A stretch of 33,860 nucleotides of DNA from Opitutaceae bacterium (GCA_028822375.1 JAPKDW010000016.1:1-33860); one strand, 5' to 3'; numbered from the stretch's first letter, positions 1-7,354 are shown. Translations and numbers: made by a program. Notes: generated by a model not told the origin, from the letters alone.

Positions 1-55
1 AAGCTCCCTTTGTTCGGGAGCGATTTTAATCAGTAGTGGCGGAGAGAGCGGGATT
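1..55 (-). repeat. Partial duplicate of tRNA-Ser 3' end plus terminator
   Basis: Positions 1-55 are identical to 176-230, an offset of 175 bp. The copied part contains the Rho-independent terminator (1-21) and the tRNA 3' segment covering CCA, the acceptor 3' strand and the start of the T arm. Identity stops at 55/230, inside the T arm, so copy 1 cannot fold as a tRNA. The 120 bp between the copies holds small hairpins (GAACCC-TGC-GGGTTC; CATGC-TTC-GCATG) and no gene. The window begins inside the repeat, so more units may lie upstream. It resembles the residue left by tandem duplication or by integration at a tRNA 3' end. Confidence 0.85.
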
Positions 56-171
56 GGTTGGGCGCTGCCCAAGTCCTGCAGACTCATGCTTCGCATGCCC
101 CATCTCCAGTCGCTGCGCTCCTTACGTCGAACCCTGCGGGTTCTTCATCCCGTATGGAGACTTCCGAACGC

Positions 172-196
172 AAAAAAGCTCCCTTTGTTCGGGAGC
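172..196 (-). terminator. Rho-independent terminator of tRNA-Ser
   Basis: Read on the minus strand, GCTCCC-GAACAAA-GGGAGC forms a 6-bp stem followed directly by six T residues. It lies 16 bases beyond the 3' end of the tRNA gene. The stem-loop is repeated at 1-21. Confidence 0.85.
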
Positions 197-211
197 GATT
201 TTAATCAGTAG

Positions 212-303
212 TGGCGGAGAGAGCGGGATTCGAACCCGCGGTAGAGTTTAACCCCTACGACGATTTAGCAAACCGTTGCTTTCGACCACTCAGCCATCTC
301 TCC
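212..303 (-). tRNA. tRNA-Ser (anticodon GCU)
   Basis: The minus strand from 303 to 212 folds as a class II tRNA of 92 nt including an encoded 3' CCA. The acceptor strands are GGAGAGA and TCTCTCC with discriminator G. The anticodon stem-loop is ACGGT-TTGCTAA-ATCGT with anticodon GCT at 269-267, reading AGC and AGU serine codons. A long variable arm precedes the T arm GCGGG-TTCGAAT-CCCGC. A terminator follows. The encoded CCA is intact. Confidence 0.97.
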
Positions 304-467
304 GGTAAACTGAGTGGGAACAGTGGTTAACTAAAAACGGAGATCAAGAACTAAAATCCACTTATTTTCGAAGCGCGCAAATCCGTTTTTTTCGTTTAGG
401 ATCTTTACGTCCTTCAACAAGATCCCTAATAAACATAGAAACATCAAAATCGCTACTCTTCTTCGCA

Positions 468-1151
468 ATGGAAAATAAAAAACCTCTAATCATCGTTCTA
501 ATCCTCGCCCTTCTCTTAACAGGGTTCTTTGCCTTCAAGTACGTTAACGCGAACAAGGCAGCCGAAGCCGACGCAGCTAGAGTCGAGGAACTCGAATTGG
601 CCCTTCAAGAAAAAGACCGCCTGGCTCAGCAAGAAGCAAGTAAAGCCGCCCGGGCCGAGGAAGCGCGCCGCTTAGCCGAAGCAAAAGCCGCTAAAGATGC
701 TCTGAGCGATAAAGCTCGCCTAGCCGAAATCGACGCTCTTAAGACTAGAGAAAATCAAGCTCGTATAGCCGCTCAGGAAGCCAGAGCCGCAGCGGAAAAG
801 GAAACCGCTCGCCTTACGGCTGAAGGCCAAAGACTTGAAGCCGAAAGCAATCGCCTCCAAGCGCTGCGCAAATCGGAAAATGCCGGAGCAGCCGCGAAAC
901 TCAAAGCTGCCGAAGACGCTCTCGCAAAAGCAAAAGTTCAAAATCGCCGCGACATCGTAGCCGCTCGCGATGAAGCTAGAAAACAAGCCATCAAAGAAAT
1001 GGAAGCCCGGGCCGCCGCGAAAGGACAAATGGCTATGACCGAGGTCGTTTCTAAAGAACGTGCCGAGAACAAATCCTCTACTCCTAAAATCTTCATTCAG
1101 AAAACAAATACGAATCGACTCCAACCGTCGTATATTCTGCGTTCCAACTAG
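468..1151 (+). CDS. Single-pass membrane protein with long Ala-rich coiled coil
   Basis: A 227-residue protein of unknown function. Residues about 7-24 form one hydrophobic membrane segment or uncleaved signal anchor after MENKKP. Residues about 30-190 are an Ala/Glu/Lys/Arg-rich heptad-like stretch typical of a continuous coiled coil, with repeated AEA, ARAAAE and RLEAE units. The final 35 residues are polar and end in a basic tail. The topology (short cytoplasmic N-terminus, membrane segment, long coil) would suit an envelope scaffold or periplasmic spacer, as in TolA domain II, but no C-terminal TolA/TonB domain is visible. No Shine-Dalgarno precedes the ATG (TTCTTCGCA). Its own terminator follows at 1197-1223. 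Low-complexity composition makes homology assignment unsafe. Confidence 0.75.
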   Translation: MENKKPLIIVLILALLLTGFFAFKYVNANKAAEADAARVEELELALQEKDRLAQQEASKAARAEEARRLAEAKAAKDALSDKARLAEIDALKTRENQARIAAQEARAAAEKETARLTAEGQRLEAESNRLQALRKSENAGAAAKLKAAEDALAKAKVQNRRDIVAARDEARKQAIKEMEARAAAKGQMAMTEVVSKERAENKSSTPKIFIQKTNTNRLQPSYILRSN

Positions 1152-1196
1152 GCTTAAAACTAGTTTTTAAAAAAACGCATTCGCAAATTTTTCGAA

Positions 1197-1223
1197 AGCC
1201 GACGTTACGACGTCGGCTTTTTT
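1197..1223 (+). terminator. Rho-independent terminator, convergent gene pair
   Basis: A perfect 9-bp stem (AGCCGACGT / ACGTCGGCT) with TACG loop is followed by six T residues on the plus strand, ending transcription of the coiled-coil gene. The stem also encodes the last codons and stop of the opposing methyltransferase gene, so the structure sits inside both transcripts. The minus strand shows only a short T run after the stem, so termination in that direction would be weaker. Confidence 0.88.
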
Positions 1224-1960
1224 GCTATCCAGAACCGACAGTCTTCCGAAAATTCCAATACATCGGCAGATTCGCTGGCTACTTCGCTTCGCATATGATC
1301 CTCCTCCCAGATCCATCCAGTCGTTTCTAAGTCGGCAAGCACTTCGTTACGACGTGGAACATGCATGAAGGTCATCCCGTGTTTCGTTTTGAAATGGCGA
1401 TCCCCTTCTTCTAATACATTCGGGTTTTTAACGGGATCATGATTAAAGTCCGATGAATCTCTGAAAACTGCTTCGTACAAACGATTTTCCCGATCCAAGG
1501 TCGTGAAAATAAAAACGCCCCCTGGATTCGTTATACGCAAAATCTCCTTCAACGCCTTTCGGCGATTCTCTCTGAGCGGAATTTGCATCAAGCCATTAAA
1601 TCCGAAAATCACCGATTTGAAAAAATCCGTTTCGAAGCTCATTTTCGTCGCGTCTTCCCGCTGATAAGCGATCTCCGCCCCTAGGCATTCCGAAATCCCT
1701 CGAGCCTCCCTCACCATTTCTTCCGACAAGTCAGCTCCCCAAAGCCTGCGAAATCCCATTTTCCATAGGCCAAGACCGACCCGTCCAGCGCCGCATCCGA
1801 GATCGAGAATCAAACCATCCTGACGGAACCACTTCTCCATCAATAGACGCTCCGATTCCCACAGACCGACATTTGCCACTGCTCTCACATAATGATCGAC
1901 CGTTTTAGGATCGTTAAAATAACTTCGAATCTGCTCGATATCCATGGATCGACCCACCAT
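1205..1960 (-). CDS. Class I SAM-dependent methyltransferase
   Basis: A soluble methyltransferase of 251 residues, or 246 if translation starts at Met6 (ATG at 1945). Motif I is ILDLGCGAGRVGLGL (about residues 51-65), the SAM-binding glycine loop. An acidic residue follows at the end of the next strand (GADLS), then QREDATKM as motif II/III, and a post-motif strand in GGVFIFTTLDRE. This is the Methyltransf_11/25 type fold; the substrate cannot be read from sequence. The last codons lie inside the convergent terminator hairpin. The gene is a single unit, divergent from rplU with about 100 bp between them. Neither candidate start has a clear Shine-Dalgarno. Confidence 0.85.
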   Translation of the reverse strand: MVGRSMDIEQIRSYFNDPKTVDHYVRAVANVGLWESERLLMEKWFRQDGLILDLGCGAGRVGLGLWKMGFRRLWGADLSEEMVREARGISECLGAEIAYQREDATKMSFETDFFKSVIFGFNGLMQIPLRENRRKALKEILRITNPGGVFIFTTLDRENRLYEAVFRDSSDFNHDPVKNPNVLEEGDRHFKTKHGMTFMHVPRRNEVLADLETTGWIWEEDHMRSEVASESADVLEFSEDCRFWIAKKPTS

Positions 1961-2064
1961 AGGAAGCGTTAAGATTCTGTCTAGTAAAGAGACTAGGCGA
2001 AGTTTTTAACAAAAAAGATTGATTCCCTGAGAAGAAGCTCCCTTATTACGCCGTTTTATTTCAC

Positions 2065-2379
2065 ATGAAAGCAACCATCCAAACCCAGGGCAAACAGTTC
2101 ACAGTACAAGAGGGCGACGTTCTCATACTGAACCGCTATCCCGAAACCGAAGCAGGCGCAAAGCTCGACATCAGCGAAGTCCTCACTCTAGGTGAAGGCG
2201 AAGGCTTTCAATTGGGCAATCCATTCGTCGAAGGCGCCATGGTCAAAGCGACCATCCTTGAAAACAAACGCGGCCGCAAGGTTATCATCTTCAAGAAGAA
2301 GAAGCGCAAAGGCTACGAACGCCGTCGCGGTCATCGCCAAGAGCTTTCCGTTATCAAAATCGACTCGATCGAGTCTTAA
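2065..2379 (+). CDS. rplU: 50S ribosomal protein bL21
   Basis: bL21 of the large ribosomal subunit, 104 residues, the normal length. It begins with the family's [12 protein letters not shown](T)V, has the conserved central [16 protein letters not shown] region, and ends with the basic RNA-binding segment [21 protein letters not shown] and the terminal IKID. It is the first gene of the usual rplU-rpmA pair, with 21 bp to rpmA. The region before the start (TTTTATTTCAC) has no Shine-Dalgarno. A weak promoter-like pair, TTGATT at 2019 and TTATTA at 2043 (18-bp spacer), lies upstream but would leave a very short leader. Confidence 0.97.
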   Translation: MKATIQTQGKQFTVQEGDVLILNRYPETEAGAKLDISEVLTLGEGEGFQLGNPFVEGAMVKATILENKRGRKVIIFKKKKRKGYERRRGHRQELSVIKIDSIES

Positions 2380-2400
2380 TTTCAATAGAGACACTGAACA

Positions 2401-2643
2401 ATGGCGCATAAAAAAGGACAAGGTACCAGTAAGAACGGACGCGATAGCGCATCCCAACGTCTTGGAGTCAAGAAATTCGGCGGTCAGCAAGTAATCGCTG
2501 GCAACATCATCGTTCGCCAACGTGGCACTCGCTTCCATCCCGGCTTGAACGTCGGCATTGGCCGCGACCACACGCTCTTCGCTCTCAGCGACGGCACCGT
2601 AAAGTTCGACAAAGAACACCGCAAGGTGGCTGTCGAAGTATAA
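2401..2643 (+). CDS. rpmA: 50S ribosomal protein bL27
   Basis: bL27, 80 residues. The N-terminus [16 protein letters not shown] is the flexible arm that reaches the peptidyl-transferase centre; most homologues have KGGG or KAGGS where this one has KGQG. The core [24 protein letters not shown] and [12 protein letters not shown] is fully conserved. There is no Firmicutes-type cleavable N-terminal extension. It is co-transcribed with rplU and ends in a strong terminator. As is common, obgE might be expected next, but it is not in this window. Confidence 0.97.
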   Translation: MAHKKGQGTSKNGRDSASQRLGVKKFGGQQVIAGNIIVRQRGTRFHPGLNVGIGRDHTLFALSDGTVKFDKEHRKVAVEV

Positions 2644-2667
2644 CCTGCTTCGCAAAACGATTTCCCC

Positions 2668-2701
2668 AAGCCCTTTCCTCTTCGTAGGAAAGGGCTTTTT
2701 C
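2668..2701 (+). terminator. Rho-independent terminator of rplU-rpmA
   Basis: AAGCCCTTTCCT and AGGAAAGGGCTT form a 12-bp perfect stem around a CTTCGT loop containing the stabilising TTCG tetraloop. A run of T residues follows. It starts 24 bp after the rpmA stop. Confidence 0.95.
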
Positions 2702-2756
2702 GTGTATTCGCTTAAGGCGCGTCGCCCTGAAGCGATAGCAATAGAGTCAGTTCAAA

Positions 2757-3137
2757 ATGGCCAACGATCGACTCATTCAACTCCTAAAGCAAAGGGCTCT
2801 CATAGAAGAGCACCTCAGTTGGCTGGAATCTGAAATAAGCTCCCTCCAAAGCGCGACCATCGAAACGCCCGAAAACGATCCAATCGATAATCCTATTCCC
2901 GCCAATCGCCTTAAAAGTGGCGAAGCTCTAGGGTATGTCGATTTTTCAAGCGAAACCCCAAGTAAACGCTTAACAGACGAACCCGATCCCAAAGCGGTCC
3001 TTTCAGATATTTATGACAAGCTCGGTCCCGAAACGCAGGATTCGGTCAAAGACGCTCGAAAAGGTTGCGCTATGATTTTTGGATGCGCCTTCCTCGTCCT
3101 AGCGGCAATCGCAACCTGGGTTTCCTGGAAATATTAG
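2757..3137 (+). CDS. Hypothetical tail-anchored membrane protein
   Basis: A 126-residue protein not recognised as any family. Residues 1-33 form an amphipathic, probably coiled helix (LIQLLKQRALIEEHLSWLESEISSLQ). Residues about 34-95 are polar, acidic and proline-containing, hence likely disordered. A single hydrophobic helix at about 103-122 (CAMIFGCAFLVLAAIATWV) is followed by only SWKY, so the protein would be tail-anchored with the bulk in the cytoplasm. It starts about 55 bp after the rpmA terminator. The ATG has no Shine-Dalgarno. The reading frame shows sensible composition and a clear membrane anchor, supporting a real gene; function unknown. Confidence 0.6.
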   Translation: MANDRLIQLLKQRALIEEHLSWLESEISSLQSATIETPENDPIDNPIPANRLKSGEALGYVDFSSETPSKRLTDEPDPKAVLSDIYDKLGPETQDSVKDARKGCAMIFGCAFLVLAAIATWVSWKY

Positions 3138-3224
3138 ACGTAAAGTCTCTTTCAGGGATAAAAAACTCCCGGAAGAAGCCCTTCAACTTTCGGTCAACTA
3201 CCACCCCACGCCAGCAAGACAGCT

Positions 3225-3258
3225 CGGAGATCGGCCGCTACCAAAATCGAAGCAAGCT
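3225..3258. repeat. Intergenic repeat box GGTAGCGGCCGATCTCCG (copy 1)
   Basis: The 18-bp box at 3225-3242 (read on the minus strand as GGTAGCGGCCGATCTCCG) recurs at 15040-15057 and, with one change, inverted at 15242-15259. After the box, CAAAAT and a GCAA/GAAGCAA-like stretch are also shared with the 15.2 kb copy. It lies in the 153-bp gap between the tail-anchored hypothetical gene and the flavin oxidoreductase. This copy appears to be a half-site with no inverted partner nearby. Confidence 0.75.
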
Positions 3259-3290
3259 TCGGGGCATTAGACACAAAGGAAACAAATTCC

Positions 3291-4691
3291 CTAACGCAAA
3301 GCATGGGTATTCGCCATTGCTATCCCGCTCAACATGCTGCCAACAATTCCGAGAAAACCTTGGTCCGTTCCGCAAATGAAGAGATTAGAAATCGGTGTCG
3401 TCCCGTCCTTCGTTTTTTGTGGAGCCCCATAGATAGCCCCTTGCTTTCGCCACGTGTAACGCTCCACCGTGGTAGGCGTGAACATATCATGAGCGATGCA
3501 CGCCTGGTCATAGTCTAAAGCCGTCGGCGGCATAAATACTTTCGCCGCCTCCCAAATCCGAGGCCGCCACTGCTCTTTGCTTTCCGCGTATTCCTCTTCG
3601 CCGTAGCCTTTCCACTTGGCATAATTTGAAAGACAGGTAACCCGAACGACACCCTCGGGCATTTGCTCGTCGCCAAACTGAAAATTATTGGGGATGCAAA
3701 TAACCCCACTTGTCAAATCAACCGGGTCGCTCGCTTCGCGATATGAAAACCGCTCGCGGGAATTAAAGAAGACGATCGTGTCGTCGCCCCACCCGAATGA
3801 CTCGGGTTGATCCTTGAAAATCGAGATTGTCTCCGTAAACGCCAGCCGACCCGGCGACACTGGGGTTTCCAGCTCTGGCTGCGGTTCGCACAGCGCGTAT
3901 GTTTCCGGTAATCCAGCTGAAGAGAGCACGACATCGGCCTGGACTTCCTCGCCGTTGTCGAGAATCAGGCGATCGACTTGGTTATCCACGGCCACGATCT
4001 TGGCAACGCCTGTATTCATCTTTCGAATCCCTCCGGATTCACGATAGCGTTTTAAGAGCAAGCGGATGATATTCCGGATTCCTTCAAGCGGACGAGCGAA
4101 GCCTTCGAAGAAAATGGATTTAAACATAATCACGAACTGACCGAAATCCATGTCCTCCTCAGTCGAGCTTCCATAATACATCAATGGACAAAAGATCATG
4201 TCCTCCAGGACCGGATCGTTCACACAAGACCGCACCACTTCGCGAGCAGAGCGATAAACGTAGTTGAACTCATTGTCGTCGAACGAACGAATTGCCGCAA
4301 CGAGCTTTTGAAAGCCGTCGATTTGCTTCGGAAAAACGCTCTCAATCTCCGATTCGAAATACGCGAAATCGTTATTGAAGCGAAGATTCGCTCCCGGAAA
4401 CGCTACTCGCGAGCCATTTTGTTCGCACAGTTTAAGATCTTCCCGCGATATTCTCAATTGACGGATGATCCGATTCAACGGAGCCCGCCGATCGCCAGGC
4501 CCAGTAAAGTTCGTCATCGCATGCAGACCGACATCGTACTTGCGACCATCCTTCGCATAGAAGCTATTCAAGCCTCCCGAAGCATAATGACGCTCGAATA
4601 TGCACACTTTTTTCCCAAAGTGAGCCAAGCGAATCCCTGCCGCAATCCCCGACATGCCCGCTCCAATTATCGCTACATCGTATCGTTCCAT
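3291..4691 (-). CDS. CrtI/phytoene-desaturase-like FAD oxidoreductase
   Basis: A 466-residue flavoprotein of the amine-oxidase/CrtI/RetSat superfamily. The N-terminus holds the dinucleotide-binding GAGMSG (residues 10-15), with the acidic residue binding the FAD ribose in CIFERH, then the GGLNSF and YDVGLHAMTNF segments typical of CrtI-type enzymes. The C-terminal FAD-binding motif is LFICGTDQGFLGIVGSMLSG near residues 435-455. Such enzymes desaturate, saturate or isomerise polyene or polyprenyl chains. Here the gene follows a ketoacyl synthase and an ACP, so its substrate may be an ACP-bound or released acyl chain rather than a carotenoid; no crtB or crtE is nearby. A terminator-like hairpin separates it from acpP. 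Confidence 0.85.
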   Translation of the reverse strand: MERYDVAIIGAGMSGIAAGIRLAHFGKKVCIFERHYASGGLNSFYAKDGRKYDVGLHAMTNFTGPGDRRAPLNRIIRQLRISREDLKLCEQNGSRVAFPGANLRFNNDFAYFESEIESVFPKQIDGFQKLVAAIRSFDDNEFNYVYRSAREVVRSCVNDPVLEDMIFCPLMYYGSSTEEDMDFGQFVIMFKSIFFEGFARPLEGIRNIIRLLLKRYRESGGIRKMNTGVAKIVAVDNQVDRLILDNGEEVQADVVLSSAGLPETYALCEPQPELETPVSPGRLAFTETISIFKDQPESFGWGDDTIVFFNSRERFSYREASDPVDLTSGVICIPNNFQFGDEQMPEGVVRVTCLSNYAKWKGYGEEEYAESKEQWRPRIWEAAKVFMPPTALDYDQACIAHDMFTPTTVERYTWRKQGAIYGAPQKTKDGTTPISNLFICGTDQGFLGIVGSMLSGIAMANTHALR

Positions 4692-4717
4692 CTTAAAGGT
4701 AGCGCTTCATTGAATAC

Positions 4718-4747
4718 AAAAAAATGGCCCGACGCAATTGTCGGACC
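4718..4747 (-). terminator. Terminator or attenuator between ACP and oxidoreductase genes
   Basis: On the minus strand GGTCCGAC-AATTGC-GTCGGGCC (8-bp stem with one G-U pair) is followed by A and seven T residues, the layout of an intrinsic terminator. It lies 25 bp past the ACP stop codon and only 26 bp before the ATG of the downstream oxidoreductase. That leaves no room for a separate promoter after it, so the oxidoreductase is probably expressed by read-through. Confidence 0.8.
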
Positions 4748-4772
4748 GAAATTGATTGGCAATTGAGAACGC

Positions 4773-5027
4773 CTATACCAAGGCGTTGAACTTTGGAGTA
4801 AGGTACTCCGCGCAACGATCAAGCGATACCAATTGTCCGTACTCGGACTCAGGTACTTCGATGTCGTGCTTCTTGCGAAGCTCCATAACTATATCAAGGA
4901 AATCCATCGAATCAAGATCCAGCTGTTCTCTCAACGCCACATCTGGCTTTACATCGCTAAGCTCCTCGTCGGGAGCGATCTCGGCGATGATGTCGAGAAC
5001 TACTTGTTTGCATTCGTCTTTACTCAT
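4773..5027 (-). CDS. Acyl carrier protein
   Basis: An 84-residue ACP. The phosphopantetheine attachment serine is Ser40 in LDLDSMDFLDI, matching the D-S-(L/M)-(D/E) motif. Helix 1 is KQVVLDIIAEIAP and the acidic helix 2 follows the serine; the C-terminal helix is LVSLDRCAEYL. It differs from a typical housekeeping AcpP (no GADSLD motif), which points to a dedicated pathway carrier. It lies 17 bp downstream of a ketoacyl synthase gene and upstream of a CrtI-like oxidoreductase, so the synthase and ACP are almost certainly co-transcribed and act together. A rather distant GGAA is the only Shine-Dalgarno-like element. Confidence 0.93.
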   Translation of the reverse strand: MSKDECKQVVLDIIAEIAPDEELSDVKPDVALREQLDLDSMDFLDIVMELRKKHDIEVPESEYGQLVSLDRCAEYLTPKFNALV

Positions 5028-5044
5028 AAAAATACGTTCCGTGT

Positions 5045-6280
5045 CTAGTCAGAAAAGCGCCGAATTATCAGCGCTGAATTAATACCGAGCATACCAAAGG
5101 AGTTATTAAGTATAGCGTCAACTCGTTTTGCTTTAATAGGGTTGTTCAAAACTAAATTGGGAATAGCGCAGTCCGGATCGAGCTTGTCGACGTTGATCGA
5201 AGGGTGTACCATACCGTCATCAAACGAAGGTAAATTGCCCGCGAGTTCCAATGCTCCCGCCGCTCCCATGGAATGTCCGATAAATCCTTTCGTGTTATTG
5301 ACATAGGTGTCCGGACAATCGGCAAACACTTCGCGAATCGCTCGACATTCCTGCACGTCGCCCATCGGGGTGGCAGTCGCGTGAGTATTGACGATGTGGA
5401 TGTCGCTCGCAGCCATCTTAGCTTTCTTCAAAGCCGCTCGCATGCACTGCGCTTGACGCTCCGGATTCGGCAAAACGTAATCGGTAGCATCCGAATTGAC
5501 ATGATAACCGGCAATCTCGCCGTAAATCTTCGCTCCCCGCGCTTGGGCATCCTCCAGACGTTCAAGCGTATACAACGCCCCTCCTTCACTCACGACGATG
5601 CCGTTGCGATCAAGATCAAATGGACGCGACGCTTTGTTCGGATCTTCATGTTCGGCCAACGCGCCCTGGCTTTTGAAGCCCGCAAAGATGCCAAACGATC
5701 GAATACTCTCCGACACTCCTCCGGCAATCGCCACATCGACCTCGCCCAACCGCAACATTTGCAAGGCATGAACGAGTCCCATGTTCCCCGCCGCGCAAGC
5801 CGCCCCGATTGTGTACGACGGTCCGGTAATCTTCAGATTGAGCGACGTTTCGCCCGCTGGATTGTTAGCAACCGTTCGCGGATTGTGGTGGTGCGTCCAA
5901 TACTTCGTGTCGTAATCGAATTTGGAAATATTGTAGATTTCGTTCTCAGTCTCGACATTGCCATGTTCGGTGATCCCTACATAAATGCCTACGCGGTCTT
6001 TGGACATGTTTTCGAAATCAAGTCCGCTATCCTTCACGGCCTCCTGAGCGCAATAAATCGAAATACTGCCCGCCCGCGTTCCCACGCGAACTTCCTTTTT
6101 CTTTTGGTAACGGAGCGGATCGAAATCGCATACGCCCGCAAGGACCTCCCCCATGTAACGCATTTCGATGCGACTGATCCCAGCCACTCCGTCGAGCAGG
6201 TTTTGCCTGAACTCCGAGAGACTATTTCCATTGGGCGACGTCAACCCCACCCCAGTTATAACGATTCTGCTAAGCTCCAT
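5045..6280 (-). CDS. Beta-ketoacyl-ACP synthase, FabF-like (KAS II type)
   Basis: A condensing enzyme of 411 residues, the normal FabF length. The catalytic set is complete: Cys162 in GAACAAGN, His300 in VNTHATATPMGD, Lys331 and His335 in NTKGFIGHSMGAAGALE, and the C-terminal NNSFGMLGINSAL glycine loop. It should carry out decarboxylative Claisen condensation of malonyl-ACP with an acyl-ACP. The residues before the active-site Cys (a His-rich WTHHHNP stretch and ANNPAGETSL) differ from standard FabF, as in KAS enzymes of secondary pathways. No fabD, fabG or fabZ adjoins it, so it relies on the general fatty acid machinery or a distant locus. It is divergent from galE, with 84 bp between the starts. 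Confidence 0.92.
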   Translation of the reverse strand: MELSRIVITGVGLTSPNGNSLSEFRQNLLDGVAGISRIEMRYMGEVLAGVCDFDPLRYQKKKEVRVGTRAGSISIYCAQEAVKDSGLDFENMSKDRVGIYVGITEHGNVETENEIYNISKFDYDTKYWTHHHNPRTVANNPAGETSLNLKITGPSYTIGAACAAGNMGLVHALQMLRLGEVDVAIAGGVSESIRSFGIFAGFKSQGALAEHEDPNKASRPFDLDRNGIVVSEGGALYTLERLEDAQARGAKIYGEIAGYHVNSDATDYVLPNPERQAQCMRAALKKAKMAASDIHIVNTHATATPMGDVQECRAIREVFADCPDTYVNNTKGFIGHSMGAAGALELAGNLPSFDDGMVHPSINVDKLDPDCAIPNLVLNNPIKAKRVDAILNNSFGMLGINSALIIRRFSD

Positions 6281-6364
6281 TTCGAAGAAAGAATAATTTG
6301 CTTTCCAATTGAGAAGCTCTTTCCGTAGTTAAAAAGTCCCCCTTATCAATACTAAAGCAGCATT

Positions 6365-7354
6365 ATGAAGATACTCGTCGTCGGAGGAGCAGGATATATC
6401 GGCAGCCATTGCGTCCGCCAATTGCAAGCAAGTGGTCACGAACCAGTGATTCTAGACAATTTTTCATTCGGTCATCACGACACGATTCCAGAGGGTGTCA
6501 CCCTCTACGAAGGCGACATGGGCAACCAAGAATTCGTACAGCCAATCTTGGAAAATGAAGGCATCGACATCGTCATGCACTTCGCTGCCCTCATCAATGT
6601 TGGGGAATCCGCGACCAATCCGCTAAAATATTACGACAACAATGTCGCGAAGACCGTTCGCTTACTCCAAGCGATGCAAGCCGCCGGCGTTCGAAAATTC
6701 GTCTTCAGCTCATCGTGCACCGTTTTCGGCGATGCTGCAGAAATGCCCCTTCACGAAGATTTGCCCCTCCAATCCTTCAGCGCCTACGGCCAGACCAAAC
6801 AAGATGTCGAAGTCCTCTTAGGTTACTGCGCGAAAGCCTATGGCCTCTCCTACGCTTGCTTTCGCTACTTTAACGCTTCAGGTGCGGCTCCCGACGGTTC
6901 TATCGGCGAAGACCATGATCCCGAAACTCATTTAATTCCGCTAGCCATTCAAGCAGCTCGCGGACAACGCGACAAACTCATCGTTTTCGGAACCGACTAC
7001 CCGACTCCCGACGGGACCTGCCAACGCGACTACGTGCACGTTAACGACCTCAGCCGCGCCCACATCGCAGCCTTCGACAAACTCGAACAACTCGGAACAG
7101 AACTGCATTACAATCTAGGCACCGGCACTCCTGCTAGCGTGCTCGAAGTCATTCAAGTAGTTCAAGAAGTGACCGGCCTTGAGGTACCGCACGAATTCGG
7201 TCCTCGCCGCGATGGCGACGTACCCGCCGCCTACGCCTATCCGGCCAAAGCGATCGCAGAGCTCGTGTGGAAGATCGAATTTCCCGATATCAAATCAATC
7301 GTGGAAACCGCTTGGAAATGGCACGAATCGCATCCCGACGGATTCGAAAATTAG
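6365..7354 (+). CDS. galE: UDP-glucose 4-epimerase
   Basis: An extended short-chain dehydrogenase of 329 residues interconverting UDP-glucose and UDP-galactose. The NAD-binding GGAGYIG is at residues 7-13, with LDNFSFGH following strand 2. The catalytic set is SSSCTVFG and Tyr141-x3-Lys145 (YGQTK). The substrate-binding segments RYFNASGA, HLIPLAIQAA and GTDYPTPDGTCQRDYVHV are all canonical for GalE. It is a single gene with no Shine-Dalgarno. It would supply UDP-galactose for cell-surface polysaccharide; a relaxed UDP-GlcNAc/GalNAc specificity cannot be excluded. Confidence 0.95.
   Translation: MKILVVGGAGYIGSHCVRQLQASGHEPVILDNFSFGHHDTIPEGVTLYEGDMGNQEFVQPILENEGIDIVMHFAALINVGESATNPLKYYDNNVAKTVRLLQAMQAAGVRKFVFSSSCTVFGDAAEMPLHEDLPLQSFSAYGQTKQDVEVLLGYCAKAYGLSYACFRYFNASGAAPDGSIGEDHDPETHLIPLAIQAARGQRDKLIVFGTDYPTPDGTCQRDYVHVNDLSRAHIAAFDKLEQLGTELHYNLGTGTPASVLEVIQVVQEVTGLEVPHEFGPRRDGDVPAAYAYPAKAIAELVWKIEFPDIKSIVETAWKWHESHPDGFEN

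Noticed and set aside
36-251. Open frame ending in a GESGIRTRGRV-like sequence
   Set aside because: It is the antisense translation of the tRNA-Ser 3' end and its duplicated flank, a well-known false protein pattern.
720-1124. Long minus-strand frame opposite the coiled-coil gene
   Set aside because: Phe/Ser-rich composition is the mirror of the Glu/Ala/Lys coil; no family features.
2019-2048. TTGATT / TTATTA as rplU promoter
   Set aside because: The predicted start site would leave a leader of about 10 nt, and both hexamers are weak matches; not reported as a feature.
2188-2655. 155-codon minus-strand frame over rplU-rpmA
   Set aside because: Lies opposite two certain ribosomal protein genes.
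5273-6328. 351-codon plus-strand frame opposite the ketoacyl synthase
   Set aside because: The minus-strand KAS has all catalytic residues; the plus-strand frame has no recognisable motif and is a shadow.
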